Positions 34,563-44,933 of a stretch of 64,000 nucleotides of DNA are shown piece by piece. The position numbers were made by a program, and so were the translations under genes. Source of the stretch: Plasmopara viticola. Lineage: Eukaryota; Oomycota; Peronosporomycetes; Peronosporales; Peronosporaceae. Below the pieces are notes generated by a model that had not been told where the DNA came from, ran no database searches, and was given only the letters and a program-made list of their open reading frames with translations. The stretch lies in NCBI GenBank assembly GCA_001695595.3, contig MBPM02000021.1:682001-746000 (forward strand), given 5' to 3'. The number at the start of each line of letters is the position of its first letter. Within the stretch, counting starts at the first letter, position 1.

Positions 34563-36785
34563 ATGCCCGTCGTTTCGACAGCACCTCTTCATCGCTTTGA
34601 TATGGTTGCGTTGCTCTTACTGCTCATCCTATTAAGCTCACGTGGCAATACTTTTGTAGTTGCATTCAGCTGTGATGGTGGATGCAGTGGTCACGGCGCG
34701 TGCCAGCGCTCAAGTGGTCGGTGCACCTGTTTTCCTGGATTCGATGGAGCGACCTGTGCGTCCAGACTCTGTCCCATGGGCGCTGCTTGGGTCGATCGTG
34801 CGTGGAGAACGGACAGTGGCCACCAACCCGCAGAATGTTCGGCCATGGGTCGTTGCGATCGATCCACCGGGACGTGCACGTGTGAAGCGGGATTTGAAGG
34901 AGTGGCATGTGAACGTCTCGCGTGCCCAAATTCGTGCTCGGGCAACGGTCGTTGCGTCAGTATGCGCGATGCAGCCACATTGTACGATGATCGTAACTTT
35001 TTCGTGCGTACCACGTACACTTTATGGGATGCTGATAAAATTATGGGGTGTCAATGTGATGCTGGATTTATTGGCTTTGACTGCGCGCAACGCGAGTGTC
35101 CGAGAGGTGACAACCCGTTGACGACGACGACGCAAGATCACGCGATTCAAGCTCTGACTTGTGTCTGCAACGGCTGCACGGGTACATTTGCTCTGTCGTT
35201 TCGAGGTCGAGTGACGGGGAATTTAGCATCCACAGCCACGTCCAGTGACCTGAAATTGGCGTTGGAAGCGCTGGACAATATTTATGGTATTGATATTGTC
35301 GCCGCGACGCCACTTTGTTCCAGTAGTGGCACAACTACTGCCATTACCTTCACTCATAATCCCGGTAATCTACCACGATTGCAAGTGATGAGTGGTTTGG
35401 ATACTGGTACAGTCACAATCGTGACGAGTCAATTGGGTACTCGCGAGAATGAGTATTGCTCAAATCGTGGCAGTTGTGACTTTGCCACTGGCGTATGCAA
35501 GTGTGTTGCGGGGGCGACTAGTGGCAATGGAGAGTTGCCACCTCTACCAGGTCGACGCGGTGATTGTGGCTATCAAGTTGGACCTCCAGTCTGTCCTACG
35601 ACGAGTGCTGGCGTCTGTGATACTAAAGGCACGTGTTCCATCGCTACGTCCTACGAGTGTATCTGTTTAGCAGGGTTCACTGGACACGATTGCTCGATCC
35701 GCGAGTGTCCAGTGGGAGCTGCTTGGTTTGATGGCGCAACGGCTCCCGATACGGCCCACGCTTTGATGCCGTGTTCGAATCGAGGGACGTGTGATCCTGC
35801 AACAGGACGGTGTACGTGCGTGGCACCATTCACAGGTGCAGCTTGTGATCTGATGCGGTGTCCCGTTGGCTCGTCAGGAACCCCGGGGGCTACTTGTAGT
35901 GGGCGAGGCACCTGCAAAAGCATCCAGCAACTTTCTGCTGAGGCAACCGATCGAGAAGGGAATCCATTAGGGACAACATATGGTGCCACACCAAACACGC
36001 TGGCCACTTGGGATGCCACAAAGATCCAAGGCTGTGATTGCAACACGAACGATTATTTTGGACCATATGAAACCGCCTTTGGAGATTTTACGCGAGGACA
36101 CGACTGCACTGGACGCACGTGTCCACGAGGAGCAGATCCGTTCGAGAGTGGAAAAGTGAATGAACAACAGACAATGACGTGTTTAGCGGACGGTGGCTAC
36201 TTTACACTTATGTTTCGACAAGAGACGACGCCAATGCTTCCGTTTAATGCTGGAAAGGCAAGCGTGCAAGCAACACTTGAGACACTGGCAAGTGTGCGTG
36301 GCGCTATTGTCACTTTTGATAGTGGTACAGTGGCGTGTTCTGCAACTGGTGTCGGTGCGTGCAACTGTGTTTCAAAAAAGGTGTGTACAACAATAATTGC
36401 AAGGTATTGAATCGAACATTGTATTGTAGTTATCACGATTGAGTTCACATTTATGCAAGGCGACTTGCCTCTGCTAAGTTGTGACACTTCAGCTCTTACT
36501 CTTGGCGGCAACCCGACAACAGTGACAATTGCAGAGCTAGTGAAAGGAACGAAGGCAAATATCGAGTGCTCAGCGCGTGGGGTCTGCGGTACGTTGGGTA
36601 TGAGTATTGCAATATTTGAACGACCAGTGCTGATCATATGTACCATTTTCCGATTATGAGCAGACCGAGGGACTGGCATTTGTGCTTGTTTTCCATATTT
36701 CCTGAGCTCCGACGGCGCGGGTGGTTTCGGACGTCGAGGAGACTGTGGCTTTATCTCTCCATATCCAAGCACCACTCTCTCGTGA
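34563..36785 (+). CDS. Secreted EGF-repeat protein (teneurin-like modules), three exons
   Basis: Exons 34563-36384, 36430-36588 and 36664-36785. Introns are 45 and 75 bp (donors GTACAA and GTACGT, acceptors TTGTAG and GAGCAG), giving 700 residues in frame throughout. A hydrophobic leader (about residues 14-35) is followed by EGF-like modules with the 'CSGHGAC...CTCFPGFDGATC' pattern at about 37-65, 92-116 and 121-174, more around 300-430, and one split across the second intron. Between them a second module type appears twice: 'TFALSFRGRVTG...DLKLALEALDNIYG' (about 207-242) and 'YFTLMFRQETTP...VQATLETLASVRG' (from about 544). It therefore alternates EGF and beta-type domains, an extracellular adhesion or cell-surface design. 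No C-terminal membrane segment is seen. The end 'GDCGFISPYPSTTLS' stops just where an inner repeat would continue, so the protein may be truncated. Confidence 0.82.
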
Positions 36786-37070
36786 CATGTTTGATCGCAA
36801 TCTTCAGACTTTGGTTGCAATTTGGTAAATTTAAGACAAGGCACGTAATCGAATGCTTGCAAGTAAATTTTATACAAAAGGCTCTCTTATTTCTCCATTG
36901 AGCTCATAATGATGTCTCGATACTCCTTGTCGGCTTGCAGGATTAGTATTGTAACAAGAAAGTTCGAGGATGCTAGCGCTTAAACCCGGACGCTTTTTCA
37001 AAAAAGTGTACGACTACACTTCCTGTACTTAAGTAAGTGGTTGCGTAAACGAATAAAATCTTACACGTAA

Positions 37071-38489
37071 TCAGCACGTTGTCAATAGTGTACAAAGTTG
37101 CCTCCAGTTGAACGCATTGGTGTCAAGTAACTGAAAGGAGAATTCAAGTGGCTTCGATCGGTGACCGAGATAGCCAAGGCGTCCACAATAAATGTACGGA
37201 CCCTACCACCACTGTCGTTAGTACAATACAACTCACCTAGACAATAAACGTACCTTTGGGTACTGCAAAAAGAGCAAGAGCGGTTCGGGGTCACTCACTT
37301 CTGCACTGTCAAAGTAAGTCTGGTCAAAGCGAAGCCACTCGTCGCCTCGACGAACTCGGCGTAGTCGCTCTACAATTGCTGGCGTCACGTCTTTGCAGCG
37401 ACTCCATCGAAACACAACAAACTTACGACCACGTAGCGTTGCTTCTTCCAACATGTGCCGATAAAACATCCCCGTCGTGCCATTCACAAAAAGAGTGAGT
37501 GCATTGTTCCAAACGTGAAGATCCCAATCGTTTCGAAATATTGCAGTATAACCCCCCGGACATAACCCTTGCATAACTGTTTGTTTGCCAGGAGGTAAAA
37601 ATTGCTTTCCCAGCGAAAACCCATGGAAAAACCTCGTATCCACTTTAAGTTGTGCACAAGACTTGGCAACACGGTGTACGGTTGGTGGTAATATGCGTAC
37701 AAAAGGAAGATCAATCTGTCGTACAGGGTACACTCGTCGATTTATTTTTTCGTCTTCTTTTCTTTCCACGTCACGCTTCCGTATCAATTTCTTTAAACGT
37801 CGTGCCGCAATTCTGGCCGTGTCTTTTTCAAGACGCAGTCGCTCCTTTTCGGCTTTCTTTTGTTGCCTCACGAGTTCTCGTGCCTCTAAATCTTCTTGTT
37901 TCATCAATTCGAGCTCTTCAAACCGCTGCTGCTTCTCCAATTCCTTCTGGAAAAACCTCTCGAGTCGTTCTCGTTCCTTTTGCTTCTTTCTCAGCTCTCG
38001 TTCCGATGCTTTTCGCTTCACTCTCGCTTCTTTCTCGTGTTCGTCAAACCACTCTGCTCTTCGCTTTCCTAAGACTTGCCGTTTTTTGGTCTGACCGTGC
38101 AATTTTCGCTTCAATCTCCAGTCCAAACTCTGCTCATCACACTGTTGCAGCTTCTGGCACTCAATTAACAACGTTTCGTCAAAATCATTGCCTTCTTTTC
38201 GCGTTTTTTTCTCCAATTTTACAAGCCGGTGACCTTCTTGTCGCTCTCTTTTACTGCGCACGTGTTGCTCTTGCTTCAAATGCTGTTGACATTGCTCGCG
38301 TTGACGCGGCGATTTTCTCGTTGGCTCTCCTGGCTTTTCGTTTCCATTCTGCCTTCGTTTTTTTGGTCGTACAGTCGATTCGATGCTTGGGATGGAGGGA
38401 AGATCAAGGGTTCGCAACTTCTCGCGATTCTCTTCAATGCGCCGCAGACGCTTCGTTTCGTACTCGCTCACACTTTTCGAGTTGGTCAT
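37071..38489 (-). CDS. Coiled-coil protein with conserved C-terminal domain, function unknown
   Basis: Two exons: 37254-38489 and 37071-37202. The 51-bp intron has donor CCAAAG|GTACGT and acceptor GGTAG|GGTCCG; an earlier AG would give an immediate stop. 455 residues. After 'MTNSKSVSEYETKRLRRIEE' comes a long Lys/Arg/Glu/Gln-rich region (about 60-250) likely to form a coiled coil and to carry nuclear-localisation-like basic clusters. A globular C-terminus follows, with 'PGGYTAIFRNDWDLHVWNNA', 'GRKFVVFRWSRCKDVTP' and, across the splice, 'LLLFLQYPKGPYIYCGRL'. That composition (aromatic, many W) suggests a folded domain, and the last part reminds me of uncharacterised oomycete proteins. The opening 'SEYE' block resembles WDR76-type N-termini, but no WD repeats follow. 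It converges with the EGF-repeat gene. The start is the first ATG of the frame. Confidence 0.75.
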
Positions 38490-38496
38490 CGAGGTG

Positions 38497-38515
38497 AAAT
38501 GATTGGTAGAATGGA
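38497..38515 (-). promoter_or_regulatory. Oomycete core-promoter-like motif of the coiled-coil gene
   Basis: The minus strand reads TCCATTCTACCAATCATTT, ending 7 bases before the ATG. It resembles the oomycete initiator plus flanking region (GCTCATTYYNCAWTTT), with some mismatches. Position and spacing are right for a short leader. Confidence 0.4.
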
Positions 38516-41500
38516 CAATATTGCACAAGTGAGACTACAGTAGTCGGGTCGAATAAAAAAATAAGAAAAGAAGACAGCGAATTTCTGAATTAAACTTAGA
38601 TAATTTCTATTCGCCTCTTTAATTGTTGCATCACTTTCGGTTGAATGGCTGATGTTGTGAGATTTAATTTTTTTTAAGCAACACGGGGCGGGTCTGTGAT
38701 TTGCTCCTGGGTAGATTGTTTACATTAATTTTCATGCGACTAGATCTTGGGCTTGCCGTAAAAAAGCTTAGCCCATTGATCAGGTAGTGAGACAAGGGTC
38801 GTCGGATGCCTTGCTTTTGGTGCGATTAGCCCAATTATTGCAATTACTAAGATGCCAATGCGCGTCACGGCGATCAATCCTATGGAGAGAGCTTATGCTT
38901 ACGCAAACTTTCTCTACGGATAAGGTTTTTCTTGACTTCAAAGGTTGTTGGCTCACTGGGAAATCGATTGCATTATGTATCCACCTCACAAATCGTTATT
39001 CCCGGCTTGCGGAGCTTTTTGGTCTGCGGTTGGTGGCACATTGTAACTCCCTGACAAATTGTACTACTCATTGTGTCTGGCAGACCTATATTGTCAGATG
39101 AAGTATTACACAAAGGTTTACAAGGCATCAAATCGATCGCCTGTCGTTTAGGTTACTGGGTCGATAACCGACGATGAAAGTACAAGTTACTGAGTACACA
39201 GGACGACCTTCTTAAAGATGTGATCAAAGAAGAAATGGTTTATCGACGAATTTATGGAGCGCGGCATAATCAGACCAGATTCTGAAGTAGAAGATGTGTC
39301 TCTGCTAGCCTCCGATGGTGCGCTATAGCCCAAGATTGCAGTTAGTGGTAACGATATCGAGGAAGTTGAGCAGCTGCACATGTCTTGCCAAGGACTGAGT
39401 GCAAATAAGTCGAGCAAGAGCATTCACTTCGTATCAAAAAAGAAGAAGCTCATGCAGACATCGATTCCGCCCAAGCGTCAGGGCATTTTCACCGCGTGCG
39501 GTATATAATGGCAAGCGACTAGATCTTTGAGCAGACGCGTTTAACTAAAGCGCCAAGAGCTCATGTCAATCACGCCAACTGTTTGAGAACGACCAAAGGA
39601 TCCAGTAGTCGACTTTATTTGCACTTATCACGCTTGCCTGCAACACACGAATATGCTGCTGAAGCTTCTGCCGTTGAGGCAAGATGAGCTCTAAATATGA
39701 CATTGACATGAGATCAAATCGGAGGGCACGAGAGAAGGTGACGCCAATGATAGGCGGCAAAGCCACTCGCTACTAAGGTGGCCTCGACGTTCTATTTGAC
39801 TTGTAACAATACCAGCATGTCAATCGCGAACAATGTAGGTGTCAAGAAGATTGGGCACCCCTAGATCAACAACCTGCGATCAAAGTACGAGATGTCGCGC
39901 TCTCTTGAGAGATCAACGTTTGAACCGCCCTTATCTCGTAAGATTTAAATTGTACTTTGAGTTTATTTTTGAGAACAAGCTCTTTAAAGCACACTCCTAG
40001 ACCGGCTGATGCGAGGTCGGAGCAATGAAGTGCTGGCAGTGCTCCGCTTGAACTTCTCAAGCCTCGACTTGTAGTAGGTCTTACCCGCATAATCGTACTT
40101 GGTTGGTACCTGGTCGTGCGTATGACGGTCGAGAATGCTACCGATTACGTCTACAGCATCTTCGTGCTAGATGCCAAACATGAAAGACAAGTAGCTCAAC
40201 AGCGGAAGATTAAAGTAACCACTTGGCTTTGCCTGAATACATTTATCATTACTAAGCTATCTTGTTCAGCTTCATTGTCTGAGAAACAAAAGGCTTGAAA
40301 GCCCACAAACCCGTTCATGATCACCACTGAATTCCTTACGTGCCGTAACAAAAAGATCGACAAGGCGTAAAAGAACTCAAATTTACAATAGTGAAAATCT
40401 GAAGCTTGTCTAACTAATCCAAAACAAAATTTCGGATTGTGAGAAATCGAGTGCAGGGGAAGTTAGTGAACGATAACACTGAAAGCCGATATGCCAGATT
40501 CAGCAAGCTCAAGAATTTTTAAAGGTTCATTAGATCACTCTATCATTTATACGACTGTATAACAAAATTAAATCAGCCTTTTTTTATTCTTGTAGTCTTA
40601 TTAAAATATGGTAAATTTTGCAAAGAGCACTGAGAAATTTAGCCAGTATGTTTTAAAAAGAATCTTTAAACTTAAAGTCTCGTCAATTAAGCCGGATACG
40701 CGCTCTCGACGCCATTAAAAATTGACGGCCGACGTCGCGCTCAAGCTCACAAGCGCCGACTTTATAAGATTAGGCAAGTGCTGACAGCCAAGCAGATTCA
40801 ACCTTTTAGCTTATCTAACTTCTTGTGTAGCGACAGAACAATGCACACTGTCCGTGCAGCAACCTACTGTTGTATCTCACTTAGCAACAACAGAAGAATC
40901 AAGCTCAGATATGGGCACAAATGCAAGCAAAATGCAGCAGACTAATGAGCGCATCGAATTTCAAGAGACGAGCAAAAGGTAAAAGAACCTGTTGTTTATA
41001 AAAGGAAATTTGGTAATTATGGATTCTTGCAACGGAACAAGTCTGCACCAATAAGCGCCACTTGAGGACATCAGAGTCGTCAGACATTGTATCGCTTATC
41101 TTGAGTAGTTTAGGCTAATTCGTACCGTATATTTGTAGCCGAGCACAAGACATGGGCACTTTTCAACTCAACTGTTCACACGCTCTGAGGGAGCTGAGAT
41201 TCACCTTCGAGAACGTATATTTCACCTGAAACAAAGGGCAATAGTCTTTAAAATCCAGGGGTTGGTGTCCTAAAGTGAATTGGAAAAGCGATTGTTTTTA
41301 TCAAAATATTGCGGGAAGAGACCGCAAAGATGAAAAAAAAAGTCCGAGTAGTTTCCGGAAGCCGTTAAAGTTGCCATCAAGTCCAAGTTTGCCCATTTTT
41401 TGGATGGACCAAATCGTACGTCGGCCAGGTCGTCTAAGAGCGTACCCATAGAATCAAGCTATCGGGCAAATAAGTCACAACCTCAAAGATCAAATCATTT

Positions 41501-41599
41501 TCTAACGAGAAGTACAAATACTACGACTAGACTTAATCGGCAACCTGTAACAATGTTGGCTTTGTCGACAACATAATGCCGCAAGGTACTGCTCCTAAA
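38516..41599. other. Gene-free stretch, probably TE-derived
   Basis: Frames at 38787-39101 plus and 39187-39423 minus have moderately protein-like composition but no recognisable motif. From 40300 to 41300 it is AT-rich and empty. The last few hundred bases may be eroded gag of the following Gypsy relic. Confidence 0.35.
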
Positions 41600-43640
41600 T
41601 GTAAAAACAAACCGTTTTATGATGGGTACGCTATAAGCTATCCTCGAAGCAGAGGTAAGACGTTGGGCAAGAAAAACCCATCACCGTCTTAATCGACAAT
41701 GGATGGATCCTTACCGGTGTATCCAAAGACTTGGTGAGGAGATAGCTCGAAGTGACCAAGAATGAGATGATGCAAGTCGACGTCACGACCAGGTTCTTCA
41801 CCGCTTCTTCCGAATTGCGCACGCGAATTTGAGAAAACCTGGTTTCCCTAAATATCAAAAGCGGTTCAAGTCATGTCTGTTCCTGAAAATAAGGATGTGT
41901 ATATTATTGGCATGGCGAGGCTTCGTGAGTAATATCAAATAGACTTCAGGGCGCGCAACTTCTCGCATCAACACGGAGCGCCACGCGGCAATTTGACAAA
42001 GCCCGTAGAATCAATGTCCGGCTACATGGGCTGCTGGATAACGCAAGGTATGATTGAGACACACATGAACCCACTCTTGATGGATTACATACTCAGAATC
42101 TTGAACACAAGAAAACCCACTCTATAGATTGAATACGCATGGGTCATTCTTTTTCCAAAAATAAAGCCGCAAACATATCAGTTACTTACGGTAACAAGGC
42201 CCCCATGGCCGTTAAAAATGAAGTAGCTACTTTTTTTCTTACCAGTTTAAAAAGCTACGTTTTGACAAAGACATTGAAGTTGTCAATCTGCATAATCCTG
42301 ATAAGGCTAAGCGCTCAATTTAAAGACTCGAGAAGGGTACTTTTTTTCTGAAGACTCGGCGTATGAAATGCAATGCAAGTATGCGAACACAGCATTTAGC
42401 ACGAGGCTTCCTGGCGAGACACCTCCAGTTCGAGAAAAAGTACATTGGTGTCAGAGTCCTGAACAACGGAGGACAACACAAAAATGGACCAAAGAGATGA
42501 TTGTAGCAGAAAATCATCTGACCAAGTACGTCTGCCCTTTCATCACCAACGATTTGTATCAAGGAGCCTGTAGGCTGGCTTATTGTGCACGATAACCGTC
42601 AGCTAAGTTCAGCGACAATCTTGCCGGCGACACCGATACCACGTAGGGAAGACACTTTTGACGCCATCTCTGGAAGGCATTATTTCCGTGCATGGACCTA
42701 CTTCAAGATTGCTATCAGTTCAAATTGCGTGAATTGAATATCCTATTTACCGTTTTTCGATCCCAAATGGTCTGTTTTTGAGTATCGGGTCACTCCCATG
42801 GGACGAAGTGAAAGATTGGATACGTTAAGCCGGCTTTTTTGAAAGATTCTCGGGATTTAAATGAACCTACGTATTCTCGCAAAGTAGAATACTCTCAGAC
42901 CGCGTGACGGCTTCAGACCGTGTTCTCAAACGGTGTGAGAAACAGCAGCTTTACAGCAAGTTGTCGTGTGCCAGTTCTGCGTGGATGATATCCGATGTCT
43001 AGGAGACTGTGTCTGACGGAAATGTGTTTGAATGGACCTCGACAATGTTAAGATCATCGCAGAAAGGCCTGTGCTCAGAAAAAATAAGCGAATGGAGGGC
43101 ATTAGAGGCACTACAGTTTTTGTCTCAAGGTTCTGCAAGATCTTTGTGCAAGTTGCAGGACCGCTTCAGGACAGCATCAGGAAAAAATGTCCTTAAGATG
43201 CGATTGAGTTTTCTGACGATCAACTACGCTGCTTCACTAAATTTAAGCGTCACTCGACGTTCTTAATTCTCCTTAATTTCCGATATTATTTGGCTTACGA
43301 ATGGACGCCTCAATTTTGTGATCGGGGGAGTCAACAAAAAAAAAGAGCTATGGCATCCCATTGCATTTACTTTTTGAAAGATATAGCCAGCTGAGTAAAA
43401 CTACTCCGTTCGTGAGCAAGAGCTGCTTGCAATCATGCATGCGCGAAAAGTATGGCGTGTGTATTTTTTCGATCGACCATTCGAAGCGAATAGCAAAAGT
43501 ATTGATATGATCCCGACGCAAAAGACTACAACCGCAGAGTAGCTCGATGGTGCAAAGAGATTGCTGGATTCGGTCTTTGGTCTAGTGACTTCCCGGTGCA
43601 ACTAACACCGTGACATATGCATTGTCACGCAATCTAATGC
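41600..43640 (+). mobile_element. Decayed Ty3/Gypsy retrotransposon (protease, RT, RNase H)
   Basis: Plus strand, in order with many stops. Near 41686-41745 'VLIDNGWILTGVSKDLVRR' is the protease strand (usual D-S-G is D-N-G). Near 42680-42860 reverse transcriptase, 'YFKIAISSN' and 'CFEYRVTPMGRSERLDTL'. Near 42965-42990 the RT catalytic box, 'FCVDDI'. Near 43040-43200 the connection region, 'KIIAERPVLRKNKRMEGIRG' and 'FCKIFVQVAGPLQDSIRK'. Then RNase H remnants at 43300-43600, and 'VTYALSRNL' at about 43608-43635, the 'VADALSR' end mark. It is much more decayed than the Gypsy relic in the other island and lies on the opposite strand. No long frame survives. Confidence 0.8.
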
Positions 43641-44867
43641 TTGAGAAAATTTGCCAAAATTAGCTTGTAAGAGTTGCTGAAAGCGACAAATAAATTTAAG
43701 ATCTCAGGACAGATAAGGTCACGATTGCTCAGTCCGCAAATATGATTTATGTGTGTAATAAAGACCTAGGTACACATTGCAGAGTGATATCTTGTATTAT
43801 CAAACAGGCGAAGACAATAATCCACGCCTGTATATTCCTGGCGACGAAGATCCGGAAAATTGCGTCATCTGTCTTTTATGGCGATCATCTCGAGTATGGT
43901 ATTTTCTCCCGGCATGTGATGCTCCAAAAAGTCGCCGGTAAATTCTAGTTTTTTTTAAAGAAAGATCAACATTGGTAGCCGCACATGTTCGAGAGGTTGG
44001 CTGAGCGCGTAAAAATTGTCAAAGGTCAGCTCCGTAGCTCACACGTCCACTCTTTTATAAAGCTTCCCCGTCTCAACGAGCTATTCAAAATTCATTTACC
44101 TCGGCAATTTTTGGCTTGCCAAAATTGGTGGCCACATGAGCGGTGTGGTCTTCATGTGGTGCCTTATGGTATTTGGCCCCGCTTTAATTCGGTGATAATG
44201 AGAAATCAGCAATATTGTGTCAAACAAAGAATCGCAACTCTACCGCTGCATTAAATTCATCACCACTTCAATTGCCAGAAATTCAATTACTGACATTGTC
44301 AGCAAATTTTTCTCGAGCTTATTATCGAACCGAGAAGATCAACCGTGTACTTACAGAGACTGTGAGGCATATGGACTTAAGTTCTATAATCTTGTGTGAT
44401 AACTTTCAAATGAAGTCAGCAATGCGGCTTTTGTGTTTATTGGTCTCTACAATCTCCTCAAAATGAATTTAATTGCATTAGCTCTCGAAAGCCTCTATGC
44501 TACTGATATAAGCGAGGAAGAAGCTTAATTTTTTCAGATATCTACTTTTAGCCCAACTCATTTATATTATTTCGCAGATTGTAGGCTTATAATGATCAGC
44601 AGAACAAAAGGTGCGAATAACGTAAATCGTCAAGTGCGTGGAAGAAGAAACGAAAGGCGGTCTATTTAGGGCGATTTAGTAATGCTAGGTACTAAAATTG
44701 TCCTACCTGATATGCGATCGAAAGCAAGGTAAAATGTCGAAACATCGGGTGATATACGGTCCTGGAAAGGTATAGTGTGGCTCATATCATTTATCACACA
44801 GCGACAAAACACACCCAGGTCATAAGGAAATATCTCGATCCTTAAGACTATGACCCTCACGTGAGGG
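43641..44867. other. Gene-free stretch after the Gypsy relic
   Basis: In the relic's orientation the integrase would be here, but I recognise none. Frames at 43985-44254 and 44215-44466 are short and without motifs. Confidence 0.3.
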
Positions 44868-44933
44868 ATACTTCAGCACTCGACCTTGACAAATGAATGT
44901 ATACTTCAGCACTCGACCTTGACAAATGAATGT
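44868..44933 (+). repeat. Exact tandem repeat, 2 x 33 bp
   Basis: Units 44868-44900 and 44901-44933 are identical: they begin atacttcagcactcgacc and end gacaaatgaatgt. 33 bp is a multiple of three, so frames would stay open across it, but no gene is evident. A recent slippage product. Confidence 0.95.

Noticed and set aside
34660..35121. Open frame of 153 codons overlapping the EGF-repeat gene
   Set aside because: Alternative frame of the Cys-rich repeats; the GC-rich repeat coding keeps other frames open.
37652..38497. Plus-strand frame of 281 codons opposite the coiled-coil gene
   Set aside because: Antisense shadow of a Lys/Glu/Arg-rich sequence, which yields Leu/Phe/Ser-rich complements without stops. 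The minus frame has ATG, intron consensus and conserved-looking residues.
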